A DNA stretch of 64,000 nucleotides from Galeruca laticollis (lineage: Eukaryota > Arthropoda > Insecta > Coleoptera > Chrysomelidae), in NCBI GenBank assembly GCA_963921935.1, contig OY998176.1:177440445-177504444 (forward strand), in the 5' to 3' direction. Within the stretch, counting starts at the first letter, position 1, and each line of letters opens with the position of its first letter. A program made the position numbers and the translations under genes. Of this stretch, positions 1 to 9,775 are shown piece by piece. The notes under the pieces are model-generated. The model was not told the DNA's origin and made no database searches. It saw only the letters and a program-made list of their open reading frames with translations.

Positions 1-33
1 CACACATACACACACACACCCTCACACACACAA
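1..33. repeat. CA-rich simple repeat
   Basis: The window opens in an interrupted (CA)n tract. It carries no coding signal. Confidence 0.8.
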
Positions 34-60
34 ATCCTGACTGACAATAGTCATCCTAAC

Positions 61-529
61 GTGGCTCAGATGGATGTTGGGACTGGTGTGAACAATACAG
101 TGTTAACAATTAGATCTATTTTCACTAGAGTTAAAGGCAAAAGTCCATTAACTTCACTTACAAATGTTTTGTACTGTATTCCTTGTAGATTGCGACAAAC
201 AGTATGTTGGTCCGGTTTTAAGATCTCTGTCAAGCCGTATTGTTTCATACAAGAGCAACTGTAGATTACACCCAGAGCGGTGCGATTTGGTTGATCATGT
301 CAATTCTCTAGATCACCATATGAATTATGAGGCTGTAAAGGGGTTGGCAAATAAATCTAACAAAAAAAAGATCATTGTGAATTGGCCTTTATTTCCCAAT
401 CACCATCTCAATCTTATAAATAAAAAGACAGACATCGACCACTTAAGTGAAATTTATTCATTTTTATTGTCCTTAGATTTCAACTGTAGTTCTCATAGCA
501 TCAATGTCAATCATGGTGATATCTTTTAA
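61..529 (+). pseudogene. Penelope-like element, GIY-YIG endonuclease tail (broken)
   Basis: This is the C-terminal end of a Penelope-like retroelement protein. The segment contains DCDKQYVG, followed by LRSLSSRIVSYKS, a Cys/His-rich stretch (CDLVDHVNSLDHH) and the typical end NKKTDIDHLSEIYSF. In Penelope elements this is the GIY-YIG nuclease that nicks the target. The first part (61 to about 190) is in one frame and the rest (164-529) is in another, so there is a frameshift near position 190, at the Cys-rich start of the domain. No reverse transcriptase is present to the left, because the window edge and the CA repeat cut it off. The copy cannot be functional. A satellite begins directly after the stop. 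Confidence 0.65.
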
Positions 530-539
530 AGATGAAAAC

Positions 540-1092
540 TAACTTTTTCGCATATGTGGGACGCCCTGAACAATATCCTATCATAAAATTTACACTTGTA
601 TTCACTTCGGAGGCTATATCGTGCTAACAAACCAAATTTTTTCCACAAATATAGTATATCTGGATTTATGAAACTCGTTATACTGACTCTAGTGAGCTGA
701 AATTAAATCAATTGGGTTCATCTGTGAGATACCCTGAAAAATATCCAATTATAATATTAGTCATTTGTATACACTCCGCAGGCTAAATCCTGCTTACAAC
801 CCAAAATGTCTACAAAAATGTTAAAAAATGTGACACATAAGGTACCATAGCACCCATTGAACTAGCGCTAGTGATCTAAAAATCAATATAGTTCATATGT
901 AAGATGCCCCGACCAATATCCAATCATAAAATTGATCACTTGTATACACTTCGGAGGCTGTATCTTGCTAATAAACTGAAAATTCTTCAAAAATTACGAA
1001 AATGTGTCACTTCCAGTACCATAGTACTCGTTGTACTGGCTCTAGTGGGCTGAGAATCGATAGGATTCATCTGTGAGATGCTTTTAACAATA
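540..1092 (+). repeat. ~175-bp satellite-like tandem repeat, left block
   Basis: At least three diverged copies of a unit of about 170-175 bp. Each has an AACAATATCC-like segment, then ACTTGTATACACT, a GAGGCTGTAT-like segment, GGTACCATAG-CACC and GGATTCATCTGTGAGATG. The AATATCC segment recurs near positions 570, 739 and 914. The block stops abruptly at about 1092 and resumes at about 4670, so it was one array split by an insertion. Confidence 0.75.
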
Positions 1093-1319
1093 TTCTCTAA
1101 CCCTCTGTAAGGGGGTGATTACGGATTGCCGGGTAGTGTTGTACAGTCAGAGACAGTGTTCCAAAATAAAATAAGTTTATTCTTATAAAGATATTTACAG
1201 ACGCTATTTACATATGTACAACAAGATCAATACCTGGTCTAAAATTGAATACTTATTATATCGGTCCGTAAAGTGTTGCGTATCTAATTATTTCTCATCG
1301 ACCGGGGAGATATACCTAC

Positions 1320-1425
1320 AAAATAGTGGTTTGGACGATGCAAACGCCGAGACTTCGGTATACCGGTGTAGGCGGTAATACAGGCCCTGTATGCTCGTCA
1401 GAGTCAATACCTCGAGCGAGACGAA
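1320..1425. other. Short stem-loop cluster, left end of the unclassified insertion
   Basis: Several small palindromes lie close together: CGGTATACCG, TACAGGCCCTGTA, and at 1394-1420 a hairpin CTCG-tca-GAG with loop TCAATAC and CTC-gag-CGAG. The last has the same 7-nt loop as the hairpin array near 4330-4540 and a symmetric 3x3 internal loop. A weaker match to the loop sequence sits at 1227-1233. Confidence 0.5.
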
Positions 1426-3071
1426 GTACCCCTTGTAATAAACGCGAATACCAAATATGAAAATTCAAATTAGTAACTTTCAGAACACACGGTAAAACAT
1501 AATTTATTCCAAATATAATTAAAAAGTGGAATGCGACCCACTTTTTGTTTAGAAAAATGATACAGAACCTTAATAGCTTTGAAACAAATAAAACATTTTA
1601 CTAGGTCAAAATTAAATAATTGTTTTGTATACAACTAGTTTATAACGAAAAATTGAGGCCGACTCAAAACAAAAAATGGATTTTTGCAACTCAACAAAAA
1701 AATCCAACCCTTATTCGGGGGGATAGTAAAAACCAGGTACAGAGCAGTCAGAGCGACAGACAGTGTCGGGCGAAAAACGCGAAGGGGAAAATCCTTTCCC
1801 TGTTACGGTAACGGGTATCAGTTTTTTTGGTGTTAGCGGCTTCAGAGGAAGAAGTTTTTCTCCGTTGTGTCAGGGTGTAAAAGGGATACTTAGATATCCT
1901 TGACGGTGAACACTGTCCCCCGTCGGTGACACAAAACGGAAAAACTCGCCCTCTACTCGTAGTTCAACATAGCTCGATACCGGTTACTAGCGTTACCCGC
2001 GGTTTCTAGAAAGATAGTGAGCGCAGGCAGTAATCGAAGACCGGAGAAAGGGAGTTTCCAACGCGGTAAGTTTTAAAACAAGTTGAGTTTTAAGTTTTTT
2101 TCTTGAGAAGAAATTTATTCGTTTTTATTATTGTACGCTGGTTCTGAACTTGGTATTTATAACATAACTATATACATAGGTAGAAGCTATAACAGTATAT
2201 TTATTTTATTATTTATTTTATCACGGGGATTTGACAAGTTGGCAGGTTTCAATTAGGTACTGTAGGTCCAGGCTCACAATTTGGGCACCGCTCGTTATAT
2301 AAGATATGAGTTTATCGTGTGTGATGACAGAGTAAGGTTTTCTCCGAAATTGTAGGAACATGTCTCTTTCTTTAGGGTGCATATAACCGACAGGAGTTAG
2401 GTACTATTTATTTGATTATTGTTTTACGCCACATAATTCGCTTCCACCTCGTAGATGGAAAATAAACAAGGGTTAAAGCGAGATTAATTTGTACCTGGTA
2501 ACACGGGCCCAAAGTGTATGATTTTGTCTCCTCGAAGTCCCATTTCCAGTGAAATTTCGCTACGATAAATAAAAGCTAATTATTTCAGACGTGGCTAGGT
2601 AATTTCATTCATATTCAGTAAAATAAATAAACATTATAGGTTATTCAAAGATCTGAAAATTTGCAACTCGGCACTTACGCACTGAACGGGATTGTCGATA
2701 AACATTTATTACTCATAGATCAGCAGAATTCTTTTTAACGACACTGATTTCACTTTCTGTTGATACAAGGTGAAATGACTGGAAACCACAGTCGTTTTGT
2801 ATAGTATTGTTTTAAGAGCAAAATAAGTATTTCTCGCAACGAGGCAGGGGAACCTCGAAATAAGGGTTAAATCATACGCCCCTCGCACACGTTAAACATA
2901 TTAAATGATAAGTGGGTAATAATTTTGGTTCTATTTCATGTTGAGGGATATTATATTTGTTTTGTTATTAGTCACATGTTATACAGCGAAAGATTTAGTA
3001 TGTACAATTTATAGATACGTGTATAGTTACTTTTATAGTGGGTAAATTTAATAATTTGTTTTGATATTGGG

Positions 3072-3074
<3 letters not shown>
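1426..3074. other. No gene recognised
   Basis: AT-rich sequence with one short unremarkable frame (1620-1811). I see no domain motifs and no terminal repeats in it. It belongs to the interior of the unclassified insertion. Confidence 0.5.

Positions 3075-3121
<47 letters not shown>
3075..3121. repeat. (TA)n microsatellite
   Basis: An uninterrupted run of alternating T and A of about 46 bp. Confidence 0.9.
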
Positions 3122-3125
<4 letters not shown>

Positions 3126-3615
3126 GAAAGTTTTATTATATTTTTTTATACAACTTTGTGGTTTCCCCATACTTTATTTATAATCCTACTCCAAATTTTT
3201 CCTAGAGTATGTATACATAGTAGATACGAGGACCAACTGTGAGAACAATCCTGTCCTGGCGAAGGAAATCAAACCGTTTTAGTCCAGGCGTTTCTAGCCT
3301 AAATTGGACTGGATTTGCCTCACACGCTCGTCTGCATTGTTAAGGAAAGGGGAAGCAGTTGTTAGACCCTAAAGGCCTAACCACACCGGCATCCATCCGT
3401 ACGATGGATGGACGTCCGACCTCGGACGTCCACGGAGCGCTCCGATTCACACCGAAAGCATCCATCCAGAGGACGGATGTTTTCATGAATCTCTTCATCA
3501 AGGATAATTTTGTTAAATTGTGTCAATAGCAGTGCAGTCAGTGCATAAATAATGTCGTTTGATGTGCCTTGATGTGAAAGTGATTTGTCAAAAAGTATCC
3601 CGTGGCTTGATGACT

Positions 3616-3713
3616 GCAGCTCTAGTGACGATGATGAACTTATTCTATTGTATTGTGTAAATAAGCAGCTCTAGTGACGATGATGAACTTATTCTATTGT
3701 ATTGTGTAAATAA
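3616..3713 (+). repeat. 49-bp tandem duplication inside the Harbinger copy
   Basis: Two copies (3616-3664 and 3665-3713) of a segment beginning GCAGCTCTAGTGACGATGAT. The period is 49, which is not a multiple of three, so it shifts the reading frame of the acidic Ser/Asp-rich N-terminus of the transposase. Confidence 0.85.
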
Positions 3714-3761
3714 CAATCGTTCTCATTGGGTGTAACCAATCAACTGGAGGGGGGAAAAGTT

Positions 3762-3944
3762 CGAGGAATTTCATCATTTGATGACCGATTTGGAACTAGT
3801 AGAAGAAAAATTTAAAGGATATTTCAGACTTAATAGACAACAATTTGATGAGGTTTTGTCGTTCGCTGATGACGAAATTCGAAACCAAGATACAAACTAC
3901 AGGAAAGCTATAACTAGCAGAGAACGGCTAGCTGTTTGTATAAG
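3762..3944 (+). pseudogene. Harbinger transposase N-terminal fragment
   Basis: The frame reads FHHLMTDLELVEEKF, FRLNRQQFDEVL, NYRKAITSRERLAVCIR. This is the conserved N-terminal region of insect Harbinger (DDE_Tnp_4-type) transposases. It ends at AAG followed by GTAAAC, which looks like a 5' splice site. The catalytic exons are absent; about 300 bp of unrelated sequence leads directly to the right terminal region. Confidence 0.65.
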
Positions 3945-4325
3945 GTAAACCCTTTTGAACTTAACTCGAAAGGATAATTGTATATTTCATCACTAGGTGC
4001 CTAAGTGAGGCTTTTTGATACGAGCTCAAGTGTAACGTCCGAGGATTTCTAAAGACGGTAAATGAGCGAGGATCAAAAAGTTACCTCAGCAACGAGTGAT
4101 GATGAACGATACTTTTGCGTGTCACCGGGCCCAAAGCTCATACGCAGGAGAAACGTCCATGCGGATGCGAAGGAAAAATCGCTCCCCGGGCGATTCCAGA
4201 ACATCCATCCATTGGATGGACGGATGTCGGTCTGCGTTGCGCTATTTTCCAAGCTGGCAAGCGATCTTCATTGAACATCCAGCCCATCTATCCGAAGGAT
4301 GGATGGATGTTTGGTGTGACTTGAC

Positions 4326-4537
4326 CTTAAGTCAGTACCTTAGAGGCGGGAAGTACAGGAATATGTGAGAGTCAATACCTCTCCCACGGGTGGCCGTCGT
4401 TTGGTAGGTCAATACCCTACCGAATAGAAAGAAGGATGCTCGGCAAGTCAATACCTTGCCGAAGGAAGGGTAGAGTCTAACGAGTCAATACATCGCCAGA
4501 CTGGAGGTGAGGTCCTTTCGAGTCAATGCCTCGACCT
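4326..4537. repeat. Periodic hairpin array, constant loop TCAATAC with covarying stems
   Basis: Six loops of TCAATAC (once TCAGTAC, once TCAATGC) start at 4332, 4372, 4409, 4448, 4485 and 4523, a period of 37-40 bp. The flanking bases differ from unit to unit but remain complementary: GAGAG/CTCTC, GGTAGG/CCTACC (extended to 9 pairs with one wobble), GGCAAG/CTTGCC within an 8-bp stem, an AGTCT/AGACT outer stem, and TCGAG/CTCGA. Mismatches are mostly symmetric internal loops. The first hairpin was split by the Harbinger insertion. No function is known to me. Covariation suggests the structure, not the sequence, has been maintained or repeatedly regenerated. Confidence 0.75.
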
Positions 4538-4669
4538 GACTGTCTCATTGAAATTGTTGGTCGGTTTATATATCCATCAGCTGTCGATAAAAACTGGATT
4601 GATTCGGATAGAAACTGGATTGATTCGAACCATAGGCGTATCATCAGTAGTGTTCACCGAAACATCGTT

Positions 4670-4905
4670 ACAATCCAATTATAAAATTGGTCACTTGTAT
4701 ACACTCCGGACACTGTATCGTTCTAACAAACTGAAATTTCTTCTAAAATGACAGAAATGTCGTACTTCAGGTACCATAGCACCCGTTGTACTGCCTCTGA
4801 TGAGCTGATAATAGATAGGATTCATATATGAGATATCCTGAACAATTTTAAATCATGAAATTGGTAACTTGTTGCAGTCTCGAGGCTGTATCGTGCTAAC
4901 GAGTC
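4670..4905 (+). repeat. ~175-bp satellite-like tandem repeat, right block
   Basis: About 1.4 more units of the satellite seen at 540-1092, with the same landmarks (ACTTGTATACACTCCGG, GGTACCATAGCACCCGTTGT, ATAGGATTCAT). It begins at the right junction of the unclassified insertion. Confidence 0.7.
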
Positions 4906-5198
4906 ATGTTACGAAAAGTGTCCGATGACATATACACCGGATTTTTTGTCTAAAAACTGTTTCTTTGTGTTGTGCTTGCTGAAAAACGTAAGAATCACTC
5001 AATAAAAATTTCAACTCCTTTTGGGGTAAACCAATACTTTTCTCGCATATTAGATAGGTAGGGCGGAAAAGTAATACCCATAGTTTTAACAACTAGCCTG
5101 TGAATTTCATGTTTTCGCATTAAAAGTCAGAGCGACTAGTTATTATCTAGACGTGTTGTAAATGTGTAAGTATTAAGAATGAGAGAGCAATTATAATC

Positions 5199-6229
5199 AT
5201 GAATTTTTCGATAGAAGAATTAACAGATATGTTTTTTGTACTTGGTGCCAGTGATAAAAATTGATGACTCGCACAGATAATTTATCAAGAGAAATTTCCA
5301 GATAGAAGACAGTCAAGAAAAAAGACATTGGAAAATGTGCTTCAACGATTTACCCGATATGGAAACATAATTTACGAAAAACGCGAAAGGTTGCATACTG
5401 CCATCTCAGAGGACTACACGATGATAAAAGTAACGGAAGATCCTCATATCTCGACATGGGAAATAATAAATCAAACTGACATAAGTCGTACAGTCGTCCA
5501 AAAAATTATGTCTAAGAACAAAATGCATTCTTACCATATACAGCGAATGCAGAAACTGTTGGATTATGATTACGAAAAGCGGTTAACCTTCTGCGAGTGC
5601 CGTGAATGGGCTTGTTGTGCAAAATAGATGTTTTTCAGTTTTGTGTTATTTGCCGATGAAGCAAATTCTCACAAATATGGGTTTGTTAATAGACACAATT
5701 TCCATTATCATGCAATCAGTATTGTATACGGACTATTGGTCAAACAAGGTAGTTATTAGATGCAGGGGTAGAATAATTGGGAATCAAGTCATAAGCCAAT
5801 ATTTCTTTGGCGGAACTGTTATTGGGCAAGTTTATTTAAATTCCTTAGAAAACGAATTACCCCAACTACTTCATCATTTACCTACTCATCTTAGGCGATG
5901 AATGTGGTACCTACCAAGATAACGGGGCACCAGTTCACCATACTCTACTGATCAAATTATTTGGAACGTTTGAATAATGAATTTCCCGGACGATGGATAG
6001 GTAGAGGAGGACCAGAACATACAAAATGGATTTTTTTTGGTGGGTTTACATCAATGAACAATTATACAGAGCACCCGTCACTACTAAGGAAGACATGAAG
6101 AAGAGAATTAGAGAGGTTTTCCGAACTGCGTATGTGGATATGTTACATCGTGCTAGTAGAACTTTTGAAAATCGCATACATTATTGTACGGAAGTAGAGG
6201 GTGGTCATTTTGAACATTTAATAAAATAG
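5199..6229 (+). pseudogene. Mariner-type (DUF4817 family) transposase remnant
   Basis: Fragments in several frames align in order with IS630/Tc1/mariner transposases that have an N-terminal DUF4817 helix-turn-helix. The start ATGAATTTTTCG is followed by a short helix-turn-helix segment, EDPHISTWEIINQTDISRT, an FADEA-type first catalytic segment near 5650, a GAPVHH segment near 5925, PGRWIGRGGP near 5985, and a C-terminal EVEGGHFEHLIK at 6192-6227. There are multiple stops and frameshifts, so it is dead. It is a relative of, but clearly different from, the copy at 29635-30771. Confidence 0.65.
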
Positions 6230-6499
6230 TTATATCTAACGTTTCTAGTTCTCTTATTTATTTTTGTTTATTCTGAGTTTTGTGGACACTATTTATTTCA
6301 TTAGAGTTTTAAAAGTAGTAGTAATTTTGTCAGATAAAATTAAAAGAAAATAGAAGCATTTTAAACTTCACATACAAAACAAACTTGTCAAAACATGAAT
6401 ATTATTAAATCATAAACTAAAAATACAATTTCCTTCAAAACAATCAATATTAGAGAGTACATTGTACGGACATAATTTAAAGGGATAAAATAGTTTCAC
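6230..6499. other. No gene recognised
   Basis: AT-rich spacer between two convergent transposon remnants; nothing recognised. Confidence 0.4.
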
Positions 6500-7416
6500 A
6501 AGATGGAAGCTTGCCTTTTAAATTTCTCCTCAAAAGTAGTTTAAAAATATGTTTTCAAAGTCCCTTAAATTTTCTATTTTATTTTCCTCATGACAAAACC
6601 ATAGTAAAGGCGTCCCAATTAATATATCACTGATTACTAATTTCATTTCCACCAAATCCCTAATATTTTTAACCCTACTTTCCTTGTATTTCTTCCACCA
6701 CATGCTTATCTATCGCTTCCCTAATTGAAATACCATTTTCTTGTATTCCCATCCGAAGATTTTCATTCTGGCCCTCCATATCTTCTTTCACTTTTTCAAT
6801 ATGCTTTTTATATTCTTCATTCTCTTCCCTAACTTTGTCAATCTCATTCAAAGTTGCCATTTTCACCTCATCAATGTTCTTTCCCAAGTTATTCATTTTA
6901 TCCTTGATATCATTCATATTCTAATTCATTTCTCCCGTCATATTATTCATATCCTCCCTCATCGTACCCATCTTCTCATTCATTTCTCCCCTCATGCTGT
7001 TCTGATTGGCAAATAATTGTTGCAATATCTCCATCATTTCAGTCTGTCTATTCCGTACTATAAGACCCCTGTTTCCAGCTTCGTTTTCTGCTACATCTCC
7101 CTGATTACTCCTAAGAGTCTGTTCTCGTTTATCCTACCGAATCTCTCTCTGAATGTTCTATTCCATGTTCCAAATATTGCACTCGGAAATCACCTACTCT
7201 ATATCTCCTTTCTTCGTCTACTTTCACTCCTATATCTTTTTCTTTATCAGCTGTAGACTCTAACTCCTCACTATAAAACAGATATGTATCCGGATCATTT
7301 CCCTCATCATTTAATGCATCCATTAATCCATCTACTAACAACAATTCATTTTCCCCCATATCTAGTCCTCTCCTCCTAAGAAATTCCTTCAACTCTGTCA
7401 CCTTCAATTCCCCCAA
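6500..7416 (-). pseudogene. Retrotransposon gag remnant with SAP domain and coiled coil
   Basis: On the minus strand, 7416-7129 opens with VTELKEFLRRRGLDMGEN and DGLMDAL, a SAP-type nucleic-acid-binding helix pair. A frameshifted charged coiled coil follows (6917-6675, rich in K, E and D with heptad spacing). Below 6670 the frame contains IGTPLLWFCHEENK and NLRDFENIF, resembling the retrotransposon gag core. SAP plus coiled coil plus gag core is an arrangement of some Ty3/gypsy gag proteins. Frames change at least twice and no protease or polymerase follows. Confidence 0.55.
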
Positions 7417-8457
7417 AGTTTAACCATCTTTATCCATTTTAGTATATTATATAATAGTTTCGATAAAGTCAACTCAATAGCTATTTGTATATTAATAGCG
7501 GAAAGTGATACTTTGCCGCTTGTTGCAGAGAGTTGCCCGCACGACGCGTAGCGGATCGCGGGCAATCTACCGAAAGCGGCAACGCACTTTCTGCTCGAAT
7601 TGCACACAAGATGTTTTCTACGATCACCTTATTTTTAGACAAATAATTAAAAAAAGGCCTTTTACTGCGTCCCAAACTCTTCGTGTTTTAAATAAATCTG
7701 TACCGCGAATTTCCACGTACCATAGTTCTCGTGTCCTTTTAGATGCTCGATCAGCGGACGCTGGCTCATGATATCACTTATTAACACAAAAATTCAACAA
7801 ATTACAAACTCCAGAAGCTTCAATGGTGTCTCACGCATGTCCTGTGTCCATAACCTCTTGCAATTTGATGTTTTGAGTCAAGGTTTCGAGGAGAAAAATA
7901 ACTTAATCTATCAAAAACGGCGTAAAAGCAAATAATGACAACTTAAAACTTACGAAAGTCGTAAACGACATAAGGATGACATTTACAAGGTTAAACAAAT
8001 TGAGGTTCGAAAAATATTGGGAGTAATTAGTTATGCACTTTGAATATTTTTAAATATTAACTACAACTATAACACAGGTGTTTTGAATGGGTTTATAAGA
8101 TAGAAAATAATAATTAAAATGACGTCTGAATCGGTCTAATCTGCAAGGTCTTATATAACACTGCGCCGTCGTGCTCGAAAAATCGCGCGTGTTTGAAAGA
8201 CCAGTTATCCACGAATACTTTACGCTATTTTTTTTATTGGCGAACTTTGACTTACTACAAAAAAATGACTGACAGAAAATGTCAAATTAATAAATAAACG
8301 TCAGAATTATTGTATCAAGAATGAATTCTAAAAACCGTTTTGGTCTGTTTGATCTAAAAGAGATTCAAAAGAAAGTACGTGTGGAAACAATTAATGGAAT
8401 TTTGCAACGAACGTCATCATAGCCCAATCTTAATTCTTTTCGTGAAATAATCTTGAC
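7417..8457. other. No gene recognised
   Basis: Short overlapping frames on both strands at 7481-7771 show no domain. A small frame starting ATGAATTCT near 8321 encodes about 30 residues and ends before the hairpin at 8458. Nothing else is supported. Confidence 0.4.
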
Positions 8458-8635
8458 AAATACAACTCGTGTAATTAATGATTATCGAAAATTTCTTCTC
8501 TTTTTCGAAACAAATTGTTGTTTTAGGAAACCACACTCGCGCTTACGTGCTCGTGCGGTTTCCAAACAACAATTAGTTTCTCAAAATCTAAGAAATTTGT
8601 ATTTCAATAATCATCATTACACTTGTTGTATTACT
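8458..8635. repeat. Long imperfect inverted repeat (fold-back, arms ~80 nt)
   Basis: The left arm (about 8458-8540) and right arm (about 8553-8635) are complementary over most of their length with small bulges. The core is TTGTTGTTTTAGGAAACC against GGTTTCCAAACAACAA, with a short GC-rich loop of ACTCGCGCTTACGTGCTCGT type. Outer arms pair TACAACTCGTGTAAT with an ATTACACTTGTTGTA-like segment. It may be a fold-back MITE or a transcribed long hairpin. I see no target duplication. Confidence 0.6.
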
Positions 8636-8971
8636 ATTGAAAACATGTGAGCGGAAAAGTACGCTCTAGAGCAAATTATGACGGATCACGGAAAACATCA
8701 ACTTTGCGGTTAGATTTGAGTGTGCAAAAGCCTACTTTGGGTAGTGATCGTAGGAAAAATATGTTTTATCCAATTTTGTTTCACGAATAAATCATATTAA
8801 TCCCTGTATTCTTTTGTGATTTATTATATGTGTTTACATGCAACATGCTAAGCAAAACTTAATTATTATTAAAAAAAATTCTGAAAATACGTTCTTTAAA
8901 ATAAACTTGGCCACGCTGTAAATAATTTCTCAAGACTCAAGAGAACAAGATCTAAAAAGCCTCACTCTATA

Positions 8972-9352
8972 GGTATTTACGGAAACTTGATCGGGTTAGT
9001 GATCTACAACCGACTTCTATAATTTTGCGTTCGTTTACTTGATCTCTTTCAAAAAGTTGAGTAGATTATGGAACGAGTTAATTCCATTTAACCCGACTAG
9101 AGCGGTAGGGTAACTTGGGTTATTGTGTGAATACTATAAACAAAAATTCGGATTCCGTTATATACATAACCTCTCACATAAAAAAATTCAAGAAGTAGAA
9201 AATTTGTTGTACTTCACTACATCGCGACAGCTCAGAAATGGTTTCTCGAACAAGTAATAAAATGCGTTTGGATACCTCCAGAACCGAGTAACATCGTGTC
9301 ATGTGAATTTAAGAACCCAGTACTTGATCCAGGTTAGGTTTCCGTAAATACC
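8972..9352. mobile_element. MITE-like unit with 15-bp terminal inverted repeats
   Basis: GGTATTTACGGAAAC at 8972-8986 is exactly inverted as GTTTCCGTAAATACC at 9338-9352. Partial complementarity continues inward (GATC, GGGTT motifs). The 381 bp between have no coding frame. Flanks are A/T-rich with no clear target duplication, so the superfamily is undetermined. Confidence 0.5.
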
Positions 9353-9775
9353 TTATGGCTCTGATATTGTCATATGTCACGTAATTCCATGCAATAGTTC
9401 TACTTTACGATAATTAAACAAAACATAAACGAATATTCTGAAATTGAGGTGTATGAATTGTTTATAGAGATCTTAGTGAATTTTAAGTTACTCAACTGTT
9501 CTTATAGAGGAATTGAAAACAACATGTATTATGGTCTGCCCTTAATAAAGTTATATTCGATTTACCATAATAAATTGGTATTTAAGGTACTGAAAGGATT
9601 ATAATTTCATCAAGTGAGTGATCACTTCTTCCTATATATTTTTTATTCAATTTAACGTCCTTGAGACAGCTATGGCCATTGGCACAAGGTACAGTAATTT
9701 ACAATAAATTATAATTATATAATTTGAAAATAATTAAAAACAATAATGAACTGTAAGTCTTTAAATTTTACTTAC
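9353..9775. other. No gene recognised; expected 3' end region of the I-like element
   Basis: AT-rich. On the minus strand it lies downstream of the RNase H-containing ORF2 remnant, so part of it is probably that element's 3' UTR. I could not see a clear poly(A) tail or target duplication. Confidence 0.35.

Larger units (their letters stand above)
3373..4327 (+). mobile_element. PIF/Harbinger-type deletion derivative
   Basis: The ends are AGGCCTAACCACACC at the left and, as reverse complement, AGGTCAAGTCACACC at the right. Both are followed by several CATCCATCC subterminal motifs in both orientations. A TAA trinucleotide flanks each end (3370-3372, 4328-4330), matching the TWA target duplication of the family. 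Inside is a fragment of the transposase N-terminus but no DDE catalytic region, so the copy is non-autonomous. It inserted within one hairpin of the array: removing it and one TAA rebuilds a 5-bp CTAAG/CTTAG stem around the loop TCAGTAC. Confidence 0.75.
1092..4669. mobile_element. Unclassified ~3.6 kb insertion in the satellite array
   Basis: The 175-bp satellite is interrupted here and continues at 4670. Both junctions carry ACAAT (1087-1091 and 4670-4674), which could be a 5-bp target duplication. The insertion has no ORF of its own that I recognise. It has a hairpin-rich left end (1320-1425), a long AT-rich middle, a Harbinger insertion (3373-4327) and a periodic hairpin array at the right end (4326-4537). 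I see no terminal repeats long enough to classify it. It may be a non-autonomous element or a decayed LTR element; the exact borders are uncertain by several bases. Confidence 0.4.

Noticed and set aside
4326..4537. CRISPR-like array
   Set aside because: The period (~38 bp) superficially fits, but only a 7-9 base core is constant, the flanks are self-complementary and the context is a eukaryotic transposon-rich region.
4793..4806. Hammerhead ribozyme core (CTGATGAG) in the satellite
   Set aside because: The motif is absent from the other satellite copies (which read CTAGTGGGC or similar) and no matching GAAA core with stems follows.
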